Shown: in pieces, positions 26,559 through 38,529 of the stretch
Layout: every line of letters begins with the position of its first letter
Numbering within the stretch: position 1 is the first letter of the stretch
Assembly (NCBI GenBank): GCA_016710525.1
Contig: JADJVQ010000023.1
Span: 1-64,000, forward strand
Direction of reading: 5' to 3'
Source: Burkholderiaceae bacterium
GTDB lineage: Bacteria > Pseudomonadota > Gammaproteobacteria > Burkholderiales > Burkholderiaceae_E
Length of the DNA stretch: 64,000 nucleotides
Made by a program: the position numbers and the translations under genes
Notes under the pieces: generated by a model
What the model was told of the DNA's origin: nothing
Databases searched by the model: none
The model's input: the letters and a program-made list of their open reading frames with translations, nothing else

Positions 26559-28997
26559 TCAGCGATCCTTGCCCGCCTTTCGAAACGCGTCTGCCAGCGC
26601 CGTATTGCCGGGCGCAGCCGGCCCCTGCCCGCCAGCCGAGTAGGCTCCCGCTCGCGAGGCGCCCGGCGATTTCGGCCCGCGCGGTCCGCGCGAATCGCCG
26701 CCGCGAGGCCCGCGCGAATCGCCGCCGCCGGGCCCCGCCCCGCGCGCCGAGGCAGGGCGCACGGCGCCTGCCTCGTCAGTGCGCGGGGTCTTCATGCTCA
26801 GTGCGATCCGCTTGCGGGCTTCGTCCACCTCGACCACCCGAACCTTCACCACCTGCCCCGCCCGCACCACTTCGCGCGGATCCTTGACGAATTTGTCCGA
26901 CAGTTCGGACACATGGACCAGGCCGTCCTGGTGGACCCCGATGTCGACAAAGGCGCCGAAGGCGGCCACATTGGTGACCACTCCCTGCAATTGCATGCCC
27001 GGCTGAAGATCCGACAGCTTCTCGACGCCTTCGCGGAACTCGGCGGCAATGAATTCGCCGCGCGGGTCGCGGCCGGGCTTTTCGAGTTCGGCAAGGATGT
27101 CGCGCACCGTGGGCTCGCCGAAGCGTTCATCGATGAACTGCGCGGGCTCCAGGCGGCGCAGCACATCGCGGTTGCCGAATACCTCGCCGGGCGCCTTGCC
27201 CACCTTTGCCAGGATGCGTTCGACGATTCCGTAGGCTTCGGGGTGCACCGACGAGGCATCGAGGGGATTGCTGCCCGAGCGGATGCGCAGAAAGCCGGCC
27301 GCCTGCTCGAAGGCCTTCTCGCCGAAGTAAGGCACTTCGCGCAGCGCGCGGCGCTCGGCAAAGGCCCCGTGCGCGTCGCGGTAGGCGACCAGGCGCTGCG
27401 CGACCAGCGAGCTCAGGCCCGATACCCGCGCCAGCAGCGCGGCCGAGGCGGTGTTCACATCGACACCGACCGCGTTCACGCAGTCCTCGACCGCCGCGTC
27501 GAGCCGCCTGGCGAGTTCGCGCTGATTGACGTCGTGCTGATATTGCCCCACGCCGATCGACTTCGGGTCGATCTTGACCAGTTCGGCCAGCGGATCCTGC
27601 AGCCGCCGTGCAATCGACACCGCGCCACGCAGCGACACGTCCAGGTCAGGAAATTCCTTGGCCGCCAGCTCGCTGGCCGAATACACCGATGCCCCGGCCT
27701 CCGACACCACCACCTTGCGCAGGCCCAGTTCGGGATGGCGCTTCTGCAGGTCGGCGGTGAGCTTGTCGGTCTCGCGCGAGGCCGTGCCATTGCCGATCGC
27801 GACCAGTTCGACGCGATGGCGCGCGCACATCAGCGCCAGTGTGTGGATCGAGCCCTCCCAGTCGCGGCGCGGCTCGTGCGGGAAGATCGTGCCGGTCTCG
27901 ACCACCTTGCCGGTGGTATCGACGATCGCCACCTTCACGCCGGTGCGCAGCCCCGGGTCCAGTCCCAGCACGCTGCGCGGGCCCGCGGGCGCCGCCAGCA
28001 GAAGGTCCTTGAGGTTGTCGCCGAACACCTTGATGGCCTGCGCTTCGGCGCTCTCGCGCAACCGGCCGAACAGTTCGGTCTCCAGATGCGGCAGCAGTTT
28101 CACCCGCCAGGTCCAGCGGCAGACCTCGGCCAGCCAGGGGTGCGCCTTGCGCGCACCGCCGATCGCGTCGGCCAGGCCGACGATGCCGGCCAGGCGCAGC
28201 ATCGCCGGATGGGGTACGAGTTCGTCGCGCGCCGGCTCCAGGCCCAGGCGCAAGGACAACAGGCTCAACTGACGGCCCCGAAACAACGCCAGCGCCCGGT
28301 GCGAGGGCGTGCCGGCTATGGGCTCGGCGTGGTCGAAATAATCGCTGAACTTGACGGCCTCGCCGCGTTTTTCTTCGACCACCTTGCAATGGATCCAGCC
28401 CTGCGTCCAAAGCAGATCGCGCAGCGCATCGAGCACGTCGGCGCGTTCGGCGAAGCGTTCCGAGAGGATGTCGCGCGCGCCGTCCAGCGCGGCCTTGGCA
28501 TCGGCGACAGCGCCCTGCCCCTCGGCGTCCGGTCCGCGCAGAAAAGCCAGCGCCTCGTGCTGCGGATCCAGATCGGGATTGCCCAGCAGCGCGTCGGCCA
28601 GCGGCTCGAGACCGGCTTCGCGGGCGATCTGGGCGCGCGTGCGGCGTTTGGGCTTGTAGGGCAGGTAGAGATCCTCCAGCCGCTGTTTGGTCTCGGCGGC
28701 ATCGATGCTCTGCGCCAGTTCGGCTGTCAGCTTGCCCTGCTCATCGATGCTGGCGACGATCGCCGCGCGGCGCTCCTCGAGCTCGCGCAGATAGACCAGG
28801 CGCTCGGCCAGCAGGCGCAACTGGGTGTCGTCCAGCCCGCCGGTGACCTCTTTCCGGTAACGGGCGATGAAGGGCACGGTTGCGCCTTCGTCGAGCAGGC
28901 CGACCGCGGCCACCACTTGCGAGCGGGGCACGGCCAGTTCCTGGGCCAGCGAATTCAGGACACGGTGGTCATTGGGCTTTTGATCGGCAGCGGACAT
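26559..28997 (-). CDS. tex: Tex-family RNA-binding transcription accessory protein
   Basis: 812-aa nucleic-acid-binding protein of the Tex/Spt6 family. Domains in order: N-terminal helical region (IARYRKEVTGGLDD), YqgF-like RNase H fold (LGLDPGLRTGVKVAIVDTTG), helix-hairpin-helix (GVDVNTASAALLARVSGL) and an S1 RNA-binding domain (QGVVTNVAAFGAFVDIGVHQ). The last ~60 residues are Gly/Arg/Pro-rich with two GGDSRGPR repeats. The ATG at 28997 is preferred over a TTG one codon upstream. Same strand as clpB, 90 bp downstream of it. Confidence 0.95.
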   Translation of the reverse strand: MSAADQKPNDHRVLNSLAQELAVPRSQVVAAVGLLDEGATVPFIARYRKEVTGGLDDTQLRLLAERLVYLRELEERRAAIVASIDEQGKLTAELAQSIDAAETKQRLEDLYLPYKPKRRTRAQIAREAGLEPLADALLGNPDLDPQHEALAFLRGPDAEGQGAVADAKAALDGARDILSERFAERADVLDALRDLLWTQGWIHCKVVEEKRGEAVKFSDYFDHAEPIAGTPSHRALALFRGRQLSLLSLRLGLEPARDELVPHPAMLRLAGIVGLADAIGGARKAHPWLAEVCRWTWRVKLLPHLETELFGRLRESAEAQAIKVFGDNLKDLLLAAPAGPRSVLGLDPGLRTGVKVAIVDTTGKVVETGTIFPHEPRRDWEGSIHTLALMCARHRVELVAIGNGTASRETDKLTADLQKRHPELGLRKVVVSEAGASVYSASELAAKEFPDLDVSLRGAVSIARRLQDPLAELVKIDPKSIGVGQYQHDVNQRELARRLDAAVEDCVNAVGVDVNTASAALLARVSGLSSLVAQRLVAYRDAHGAFAERRALREVPYFGEKAFEQAAGFLRIRSGSNPLDASSVHPEAYGIVERILAKVGKAPGEVFGNRDVLRRLEPAQFIDERFGEPTVRDILAELEKPGRDPRGEFIAAEFREGVEKLSDLQPGMQLQGVVTNVAAFGAFVDIGVHQDGLVHVSELSDKFVKDPREVVRAGQVVKVRVVEVDEARKRIALSMKTPRTDEAGAVRPASARGAGPGGGDSRGPRGGDSRGPRGPKSPGASRAGAYSAGGQGPAAPGNTALADAFRKAGKDR
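26685..26732. repeat. 24-bp direct repeat (two copies) inside the tex 3' end
   Basis: Two near-identical 24-bp units (26685–26708 and 26709–26732) encode the tandem GGDSRGPR octapeptides of the Tex C-terminal tail. The period is a multiple of three, so the frame is kept. Confidence 0.75.
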
Positions 28998-29087
28998 CAA
29001 GCGGCAGTCGGAACGGGAAAGGCCGCGATTCTGCCACGACCCGTCCGGTCGGCCTGCAAGGCTTGCCTTCGAGGCTCGCCGGCGGCG

Positions 29088-31712
<2,625 letters not shown>

Positions 31713-31748
31713 GGATTCGACACTCGCAGTGGGGTTTGGTTGTGTCAG

Positions 31749-31776
31749 AGGTAGGGTTACCCCGCTATATTTCAAG
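31749..31776 (-). promoter_or_regulatory. Heat-shock (RpoH/sigma-32) promoter of clpB
   Basis: On the minus strand CTTGAA (31776–31771) and CCCTACCT (31756–31749) are separated by 14 bp, matching the sigma-32 pattern CTTGAA-N13–15-CCyyATnT and closely resembling the E. coli clpB promoter as I recall it. The -35 element lies only 2 bp from the divergent oxidoreductase ATG at 31779. Confidence 0.75.
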
Positions 31777-31778
31777 TC

Positions 31779-32891
31779 ATGAGCACACTTTTCTCTCCCC
31801 TGTCGCTGCGCAGCCTGCGCCTGTCCAACCGCATCGTCATCGCGCCGATGTGCCAATACTCAGCCGTCGATGGCGTCGCCCAGCCCTGGCACACGGTGCA
31901 CCTGGGCCAGCTGGCGCTGAGCGGCGCCGGTCTGCTGATCGTCGAGGCCACGGCGGTCGAGCCGATCGGCCGGATCACCGCCGGCTGCCTGGGCCTGTAC
32001 GACGAGCCCACCGAGCAGGCCATGGCCGAACTGGTGCGCACGCTGCGCCAGATCAGCCCGATGCCGCTGGCCATTCAGCTCGGCCACGCCGGGCGCAAGG
32101 CCTCCAGCGGCCGCCCCTGGGAGGGCGGGCAGCTGGTGCCGCCCGCCGCGGGCGGCTGGCAGCCGGTGGCGCCGTCTGCCGTGCCGCAACTCGAGCATGA
32201 GCCGCCCCCTGTGGCGCTGGACGCAGACGGGCTGGAGCGCCTGTGCCAGCAATTCGTCGACGCTGTTCGGCGGGCCGACCGGGTTGGCTTCGACGCCATC
32301 GAAGTCCACTCGGCCCATGGCTACCTGCTCCACCAGTTCCTGAGCCCGATCTCCAATCAGCGCACCGATGACTTCGGCGGCAGCCTCGAGAACCGCATGC
32401 GCTTCCCGCTGCGGGTCTTCGCCCAGATGCGGGCCGCCTGGCCCGCCCACAAGCCGATGGGCCTGCGCTTCAGCGCCACCGACTGGATCGAGGGCGGCTG
32501 GGATGTCGAGAGCTGCACGGTCTACGCCAAGGCCCTCGAAAAACTGGGCTGCGACTGGCTCGACGTCTCCAGCGGAGGCATCAGCCCGCGCCAGAAAATC
32601 ACGCTGGGGCCCGGTTACCAGGTGCCGTTCGCGGCCCAGATCAAGCCGTCTGTCGGGATTCCGGTGATGGCAGTGGGCTTGATTACCGATCCGCAGCAGG
32701 CCGAAGATATTCTGATCCAAGGAAAAGCCGACCTGGTCGCGCTGGCCCGGGGCTTGCTGCAAGACCCGCGCTGGCCCTGGCGGGCGGCTGCCGCGCTGGG
32801 GGCCAGCGTCGAGGCGCCGCGTCAGTATTGGCGCTCGCAGCCGGCCACCCAGAAGGCACTGTTCGGACAAACCACCTTCGGGGCACGATGA
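31779..32891 (+). CDS. Old-yellow-enzyme family NAD(P)H:flavin oxidoreductase (YqjM class)
   Basis: 370-aa FMN-dependent ene-reductase. The N-terminus (APMCQYSA, Cys25 and Tyr27) is the signature of the YqjM/thermophilic-like class; the substrate-binding His pair is in EVHSAHGYLLHQF and the following LSPISNQRTDDFGGS is diagnostic. FMN-phosphate site AVGLITDP…ALARGLLQDP. Reduces activated C=C bonds; these enzymes often respond to electrophile or oxidative stress. Its ATG sits at the clpB -35 box with no room for a normal ribosome-binding sequence, so a start further downstream or a leaderless or antagonistic arrangement is possible. Coupled to the next gene by an ATGA overlap. Confidence 0.92.
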   Translation: MSTLFSPLSLRSLRLSNRIVIAPMCQYSAVDGVAQPWHTVHLGQLALSGAGLLIVEATAVEPIGRITAGCLGLYDEPTEQAMAELVRTLRQISPMPLAIQLGHAGRKASSGRPWEGGQLVPPAAGGWQPVAPSAVPQLEHEPPPVALDADGLERLCQQFVDAVRRADRVGFDAIEVHSAHGYLLHQFLSPISNQRTDDFGGSLENRMRFPLRVFAQMRAAWPAHKPMGLRFSATDWIEGGWDVESCTVYAKALEKLGCDWLDVSSGGISPRQKITLGPGYQVPFAAQIKPSVGIPVMAVGLITDPQQAEDILIQGKADLVALARGLLQDPRWPWRAAAALGASVEAPRQYWRSQPATQKALFGQTTFGAR

Positions 32892-33802
32892 CCATGGCCA
32901 CTCCTGTACTGACAATCGCACCCGGTCTGAACGACCGGCTGGAAGGCTCGGACCTGGGTGTCCAGTTCACCTTCGGCGTGACTCGCGCCGGTGACAGCAC
33001 GGTGCCGGTCAGCGTGGGATTCCGGGTCACCTCGACCCAGGCCTCGGCCAACGACTTCCTGGACAAGGATCTTCAGGTGGCGCTGGACTACCCGGTCGGC
33101 ACGCTGACGATGGCCGCGGGCGAAACCAGCAAGACCATTTCCGTGGTCGTGTCGAGCGACCGGTTCTTCGAACCCGACGAACGCTTCGACATCACCCTGT
33201 TCAATCCGGTCGACGCGGTCCTGGGCACCCAGACGACCTCCAGCGGCATCATCCGCAATGACGATCCGGGCGACGTCCTGCCCGTCTATCGCTTCGCCAA
33301 GATCTCCAACGGGGCCTACTTCTTCACCGGCTCGCTGGGCGAACGCAATCAGATCATCGCCAGCTTCCCGGACTTCCGGGCCGAGGGGGTGGGCTTCTTC
33401 GCCTATGCCGAGGCCTCGGCCGGTGCGCCGGTGTATCGCTTCGCGAACCTGAACAACGGCGGGTATTTCTTCACCGGCAGCCTAGCCGAGCGCGACGCGA
33501 CGATCGCCAACTACCCGAACATGCGCTACGAAGGCTCGACCTTTTCGGTCGCCTCATCGACCGCGCCCGGCGCCCAGCCGGTGTATCGCCTCGCCAACCT
33601 GACCAACGGGGGCTATCTGTACACCACCGCGGCCGCCGAGCGCGACGCGGCGCTGTCGCTGGGCTTCTGGCGCAATGAAGGCGTTTCGTTCTACGCCCCG
33701 GCTCCCTCGGTCGTCACCGATCCTTCGGACGCCAGCCTGGCGTGGACCGAACTTGCGCCCGAGTCGGCCATGACGGCCACGCCCGACTCGCTGTGGGTCT
33801 GA
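32888..33802 (+). CDS. Calx-beta domain plus three DUF5648-type repeats
   Basis: 304 aa. Residues ~5–125 resemble a Calx-beta domain (VSVGFRVTSTQASANDF, ending in GIIRNDDPGDV). Then come three repeats of about 42 residues with the core VYRF/L-A-x-L/I-x-N-G-x-Y-F-F-T…ERD…EGxxF (begin near 135, 179 and 226), the DUF5648 pattern. No signal peptide is evident although both domains are mostly found in secreted or surface proteins. Starts at the ATG at 32888, overlapping the oxidoreductase stop by 4 bp. Role unknown; sugar or calcium binding at the surface is a guess. Confidence 0.8.
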   Translation: MTMATPVLTIAPGLNDRLEGSDLGVQFTFGVTRAGDSTVPVSVGFRVTSTQASANDFLDKDLQVALDYPVGTLTMAAGETSKTISVVVSSDRFFEPDERFDITLFNPVDAVLGTQTTSSGIIRNDDPGDVLPVYRFAKISNGAYFFTGSLGERNQIIASFPDFRAEGVGFFAYAEASAGAPVYRFANLNNGGYFFTGSLAERDATIANYPNMRYEGSTFSVASSTAPGAQPVYRLANLTNGGYLYTTAAAERDAALSLGFWRNEGVSFYAPAPSVVTDPSDASLAWTELAPESAMTATPDSLWV

Positions 33803-33803
33803 C

Positions 33804-34892
33804 TCAGGGAGCGTGAACGAGGCCCTGGGTGCGCGCCGCCTCCCGGCGCAGCCACTCGGGGGTGCCCAGCAGCTGGCGGTTAAAGCCGATCCGCTTGAAC
33901 CAGTAATGCAGCCCGAGCAGGTCGGTGAACCCCATGCCGCCATGCACCTCAGTGGCGGTCTTGGCCACGAACTTGCCGACTTCGCTGATGTGCGCCTTCA
34001 GGTGGCAGGCCACCAGGTGGGACTCCTGAGGCAATTCCGTTAGGGCGTGCCCGGCATACCAGACGAAGGAACGGGTCGGCTCCAGGCTTGCCGCCATTTC
34101 GGCGCACAGGTGCTTGACCGCCTGGAACGACCCGATCACCCGGCCGAACTGCTCGCGCTGGTTGGCATAGGCCACCGCCTGATCGATCATGGCCTGCGAC
34201 GCGCCCAGCGTATCGGCCGACAGCATCGTGCGGCCGATGTCGAGCACGCGCTGGCAGACCGCGGGGCTGGCGCCTGGCAGCGGATCTGCCGCGACCGAGT
34301 CGAAGACCAGCTCGCCGATCGGACGGGTGGCATCGATCGTCTGCAGCGGCGTGCGGCGCAGCCCAAGCGCATCGGCCGCCACCAGATGCAGCCCGCCCTG
34401 TCCGTCGGCGACCAGATAGGCATCGGCCTGGAAATCCAGCACATACAGGGCACGCCCGTTCAAGCGGCCGCGATCGGCGGTGACGCCGGCATCGCGCCGG
34501 GCGCCGCTCAGTTCGGCCAGCGCGGCCCCGACGATGACGCTGCCGTCGGCGATGCGGCCCAGCCATTCGGCCTGCTGGCCGGCGCTGCCTGCCATCAGCA
34601 GTGCACTGGGGACCATGGCCGCGTTGGCGGTGAAGGCGACCGGAGTGACGTGGTAGCCCAGTGCTTCGGCAACCACGCAGGCGTCCAGCGCCGTCATGCC
34701 GATGCCGCCATGCGCCGACGGAATCAGCAGCGCCGACACGCCGAGCTCGGCCAGCCCGGCGACCAGGTCGCGGGCACGGCCTTCGTCGCCGGCGGCAAAG
34801 CGCCGCACGCGCTCGAGCGGCGCGCGCTCGCGCAGGTAGTGGTCCAGCGTGTCGCGCAGCAGCGTCTGCTCGGAGGACAGTCCGAATTCCAT
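33804..34892 (-). CDS. Acyl-CoA dehydrogenase, small-type subunit
   Basis: 362 aa, flavin-dependent acyl-CoA dehydrogenase fold (N-terminal MEFGLSSEQTLLRDTLDHYL; C-terminal FGRVIGSFQAVKHLCAEMA and EVHGGMGFTDLLGLHYWFKR). The middle FAD-binding beta domain is reduced in conservation, as in the non-catalytic partner of heteromeric enzymes. Its ATG overlaps the stop of the upstream acyl-CoA dehydrogenase (TGATG), so the two probably form an alpha/beta heteromer like those of steroid or side-chain catabolism. Substrate unknown. Confidence 0.9.
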   Translation of the reverse strand: MEFGLSSEQTLLRDTLDHYLRERAPLERVRRFAAGDEGRARDLVAGLAELGVSALLIPSAHGGIGMTALDACVVAEALGYHVTPVAFTANAAMVPSALLMAGSAGQQAEWLGRIADGSVIVGAALAELSGARRDAGVTADRGRLNGRALYVLDFQADAYLVADGQGGLHLVAADALGLRRTPLQTIDATRPIGELVFDSVAADPLPGASPAVCQRVLDIGRTMLSADTLGASQAMIDQAVAYANQREQFGRVIGSFQAVKHLCAEMAASLEPTRSFVWYAGHALTELPQESHLVACHLKAHISEVGKFVAKTATEVHGGMGFTDLLGLHYWFKRIGFNRQLLGTPEWLRREAARTQGLVHAP

Positions 34893-36082
34893 CAGGCTTC
34901 TCCCGCGCGCGGTTCGCGGGGCATGCCCAGCCCCCGTTCGCTGATGATGTTCTTCTGGATCTGGCTGGTCCCCCCGCCGATGATCAGGCCCAGATAGAAC
35001 ATGTGGTGGTGCTGCCAGGATCCCTCGTCGCGCAGATGCGGGTTGGCGCCGAAGGCCAGGCCCTCTTCGCCCATCGCGTCGATGCCCAGGCCCTCGAGCT
35101 CGTGGCGCAGTTCGGTCCCCTGCAGCTTGACGACCATGCGGGCCAGGCTCGCGTCCTGGCCCGGGTTCAGCTTGCTCGAGAGCACCCTCAGGTCGTTGTA
35201 CTGCATGGCCATCACCCGGCCCTGGATGCGCATCAGCCGGTCCAGGTACTGGGAGTTGTCGATCACCCGCTCGCCATCGACGGTCTGGCTGGCCATCAGA
35301 TCCGTCAGCGCATTCAGGCGGGCCTGCGCGACATTGGGATCGGCCAGCGAGTCGCGCTCGTTCTTCAGGATGACGTTGGCAACCATCCAGCCATCGCCGC
35401 GGCGCCCGACGATCTGATCCTTGGGCACCCGCACATCGGTGAAGAACACCTCGTTGAAATTGCGCTTCATGGTCATGTCGACCAGCGGCCGGATCTCGAT
35501 GCCCGGGGTGTCCATCCGGAACAGCAGGAAGCTGATGCCGCGGTGCTTCGGCGCATCGGGCTCGGTGCGAACCAGGCAGAAGATCCAGTCGGCCAGATGC
35601 GCCGTGCTGGTCCAGATCTTCTGGCCATTGATCACCCAGTGATCGCCGTCGAGCACGGCCCGGGTGCGCAGGCTCGCCAGGTCGCTTCCCGCGCCGGGCT
35701 CGGAATACCCCTGGCACCAGACGGTATCGCCGCTCAAGGTGGACGCGATGAACTGGCGCTTCTGGGCCTCGGTGCCGACCTCCAGCAGCGTCGGCACCAG
35801 CATTGAAATGCCCTGCCCGCCCAGACCGGGGCTGACCCTCGCCAGGGCGAACTCCTCGGCGATGATGCGCGACTTCAGGATGTCCGGCTCGAGGCCCGCG
35901 CCACCGTATTGCGCGGGGATGGTGCGCGCGGTGTAGCCATGCTCGATGAGCAGTCGTTGCCAGGCCTTGGACTTCTCGTCCCTCGGGCGGGCGATGGCCG
36001 GCGCCAGGTGGCGGTGCGCGGCCAGGAAGGCCTTCACCTCGGCACGGAAGGCCTCGTATTGCGGGCCGATGTTCAGATCCAT
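34892..36082 (-). CDS. Acyl-CoA dehydrogenase, large-type subunit
   Basis: 396 aa. Typical segments: WCQGYSEPGAGSDLASLRTR (FAD/substrate site), VINGQKIWTSTAHLADW, FFTDVRVPKDQIVG and the C-terminal GGGTSQIQKNIISERGLG. In that last motif the catalytic Glu of medium-chain enzymes is Gly, so the base must lie elsewhere, as in isovaleryl-CoA dehydrogenase and heteromeric FadE types. The ATG at 36082 (MDLNIGPQYEAFRAEVK) is preferred; the frame is open 88 codons further upstream. Pairs with the following gene. Confidence 0.92.
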   Translation of the reverse strand: MDLNIGPQYEAFRAEVKAFLAAHRHLAPAIARPRDEKSKAWQRLLIEHGYTARTIPAQYGGAGLEPDILKSRIIAEEFALARVSPGLGGQGISMLVPTLLEVGTEAQKRQFIASTLSGDTVWCQGYSEPGAGSDLASLRTRAVLDGDHWVINGQKIWTSTAHLADWIFCLVRTEPDAPKHRGISFLLFRMDTPGIEIRPLVDMTMKRNFNEVFFTDVRVPKDQIVGRRGDGWMVANVILKNERDSLADPNVAQARLNALTDLMASQTVDGERVIDNSQYLDRLMRIQGRVMAMQYNDLRVLSSKLNPGQDASLARMVVKLQGTELRHELEGLGIDAMGEEGLAFGANPHLRDEGSWQHHHMFYLGLIIGGGTSQIQKNIISERGLGMPREPRAGEA

Positions 36083-36176
36083 GGCGGCGTTGCTCCGGTC
36101 AGGTTCTCGGGATAACGGTAAAGCGCGGCGACAGCGCCGGCGATCGCGCGACACAGCGCACCGGCCTGCGCACAGT

Positions 36177-37309
36177 TCATCGGGCCGACACCTCGCCCAG
36201 CAGCGCATCGGCCAGCCGGCGCCGGTGATGGGCCGCATCGCCGAAGCTGTACTGCAGCCACAGCGCGCGCCGCAGGAAGAGCTGGGCGTCGCATTCGAAG
36301 GTAAAGCCGAAACCGCCATGGAACTGGACCGCCCGGTCACCGGCAAAGGCGAAGGTGTCGCCGGCCTCGACCTTGGCCATGCGCAGCGCCACCAGTGCGT
36401 CCTGGCCGTCGGCCAGCTGGGTGGCCGCGTGATAGACGTGCGAGCGGGCCCGCTCCATGCCGACCAGGATGTCGGCGCAGGTGTGCTTGAGCGACTGGTA
36501 GCTGCCGATCTTGCGCCCGAAGGTGGTGCGGGTATTCAGGTATTCGACGACCACGTCGAGCACCCCGGCAATGCCGCCGGCCGCCTGCGCGCTGGCCAGC
36601 AGCAGCCCGGCGTTGCGCACGGCCTGCAGCGACGCGCGGTGCGGCCGCGCCGGTGATCACCGCCAGGCCGGCACCCGAGGCCATCGAGGTCAGCCGGGCG
36701 CGCGCGGGTCTCGTCGATCACGGTCTCGCCGCAGCGCGCGCGCCGGCAGGTCGGCCGCGGGCAGCACCACCAGCGCGGGTGCGCCGGCCAGATTCACCGA
36801 CACCAGCAGCACATCGGCGACCGCGGCGTCGCAACCAGCGTCTTGGCGCCGCCCAGCTTCACCGAACGCCGTCGCGGCGTGCCGGCCTCGACGTTGGCCA
36901 GATCCCAGTCGCCCTCGGGCTCGAGCAGGGCGACCGTGCCGACCGCGCCCTGGCACAGGCGCGGCAGCCATTGCGCCTGCAAGGCATCGTCAGTGCAGGC
37001 GAGCAGGGCCTGGATGCACAGCTGCGTGCTGGCGAATGGTGTGGCCAGCAGGTGGCGGCCCATCGGCTCGGCGATGGTCGCCACCTCGGCCAGCGACAGG
37101 CCGCTGCCGCCGAAGCGCTCAGGCACCGCGATGCCCGTCCAGCCGAGCGCGACCATCTCGTCCCAGAGGCCGCGCTCGAAGCCGTGTTCGGTGGCGAGCC
37201 GGTCGCGGACCGCGCGGATCGGCGATTTTTCGCGGCAGAAACTGACCGCGGTATCGAGCAGCATCGACTGCTCGTCGGTGAATCGAATCAGGGGATTGGG
37301 AGCGCTCAT
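36177..37309 (-). pseudogene. Acyl-CoA dehydrogenase broken by four frameshifts
   Basis: Five pieces in changing frames rebuild one small-type acyl-CoA dehydrogenase. Piece 1 starts at ATG 37309 (MSAPNPLIRFTDEQSMLLDT) and runs to about 36835; piece 2 reads DVLLVSVNLAGAPALVVLP; piece 3 ETVIDETRAR near 36720; piece 4 RLTSMASGAGLAVITGAAA; piece 5 LQAVRNAGLLLASAQAAGG through FHGGFGFTFECDAQLFL to the stop at 36177. All four shifts fall in 36.64–36.84 kb within alternating or homopolymeric GC runs. Flanking pieces show no in-frame stops and good conservation, so either sequence error or very recent decay. It follows its likely partner (37314–38507) by 4 bp. Confidence 0.85.
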
Positions 37310-37313
37310 GCGG

Positions 37314-38507
37314 TCAGTCCTTGGGCAGGCCGAGCACGCGCTCGCCGACGATGTTGGCCTGGATCTGGCTCGTGCCCCCGCCGATGGTCGAGGAGAACGA
37401 GTTGAAGTACGTGCGCTGCCACTTGCCGCCTTCGACAGCTGCCGCATCCCCGACCCATCGCACCGCGTTGGCGCCCTGCAGCGACAGCGCGAACTGGAAC
37501 AGCCGGCGCCGGTACTCGGAGGTCCGCAGCTTGGCCGACAGCGGAATGGCGTCCGGGCGTTCGCTGCACAGCGCCGGCACCTGCGCCCGAGCCGCGCACA
37601 GCCGATCACCCTGGTCCTCGATCAGGAAGCGCGCGAGCTGGTCGCGCACGAACGGGTCCTCGAGCGCCGGACGACCATCGCGGCGCGACTGCCGGGCCAG
37701 TTCGATCACATCGTTGATGCCCAGAGACACCCGCGACAGGCCGCCCGCCTGGCCGCCGGTGGCGCCCCGCTCGAACGTGAGCGTCATCATCGCGATCTTC
37801 CAGCCTTCCCCTTCGCGGCCCATCAGGCAGTCGGCCGGCACGCGCGCTTCGTGGAAGAAGGTCTGGGTGAATCCGTATTCGCCGGTCAGCTTCTTGATGG
37901 GGCGCACCTCGATCCCCGGCGCCTGCATCGGGATCAGGAAGAACGACAGCCCGCCATAGCGCTTCTCCTGCGGATTGGTGCGTGCCAGCAGGATCATGTA
38001 CTTGGCGTAGCTGCCCAGACTGGTCCAGATCTTGGAGCCGGTGATCACGTACTCGTCGCCGTCGCGCACCGCGCGGGTCTGGGTGTTGGCCAGGTCCGAG
38101 CCCTGATCGGGTTCGGAGAAACCCTGGCACCAGATGTCGTCGGCGTTCAGGATGCCAGGGATGAACCGCTGCTTCTGTGCCTCGGTGCCGATCGCCAGGA
38201 TCAGCGGCCCGGCCCAGTTCAGTCCGATGGTATTGGGCACGAAGGGGGTCTTCTGGCGCGCCATCTCGGCGTTGACGATGTCCTGGAAGGCCTGCGGGCG
38301 TCCGCCCCCGCCATAGGCCTGCGGCCAGGCCATGCCCAGGTAGCCGGCGTCGTAGACCTTGCGCTGCCAGGCGCGCAGGAACTGAAACTGCGGATCGGTG
38401 CCCACCTCCATGAAGGATTCGGGCAGCAGGAAGCCGGGATCGGCGGGCTTGTTGGCGCTGAACCAGGCCTGCACCTCGCGCCGGAAGTCGTCGAGTTCAT
38501 CACTCAT
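37314..38507 (-). CDS. Acyl-CoA dehydrogenase, large-type subunit
   Basis: 397 aa with WCQGFSEPDQGSDLANTQTR, VITGSKIWTSLGSYAKYM, FFHEARVPADCLMG and the C-terminal GGGTSQIQANIVGERVLGLP. As in the other large subunit, Gly replaces the medium-chain catalytic Glu in that motif. Head of a run of co-directional acyl-CoA genes with the broken small subunit 4 bp downstream; 22 bp after the enoyl-CoA hydratase. Start at ATG 38507 (MSDELDDFRREVQAWF). Confidence 0.93.
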   Translation of the reverse strand: MSDELDDFRREVQAWFSANKPADPGFLLPESFMEVGTDPQFQFLRAWQRKVYDAGYLGMAWPQAYGGGGRPQAFQDIVNAEMARQKTPFVPNTIGLNWAGPLILAIGTEAQKQRFIPGILNADDIWCQGFSEPDQGSDLANTQTRAVRDGDEYVITGSKIWTSLGSYAKYMILLARTNPQEKRYGGLSFFLIPMQAPGIEVRPIKKLTGEYGFTQTFFHEARVPADCLMGREGEGWKIAMMTLTFERGATGGQAGGLSRVSLGINDVIELARQSRRDGRPALEDPFVRDQLARFLIEDQGDRLCAARAQVPALCSERPDAIPLSAKLRTSEYRRRLFQFALSLQGANAVRWVGDAAAVEGGKWQRTYFNSFSSTIGGGTSQIQANIVGERVLGLPKD

Positions 38508-38529
38508 GGTTGAGCCTCCCTGCCCACGA

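Noticed and set aside
26685..26732. Noncoding repeat in tex
   Set aside because: The 24-bp period keeps the frame and encodes the Gly/Arg-rich Tex tail, a common low-complexity extension.
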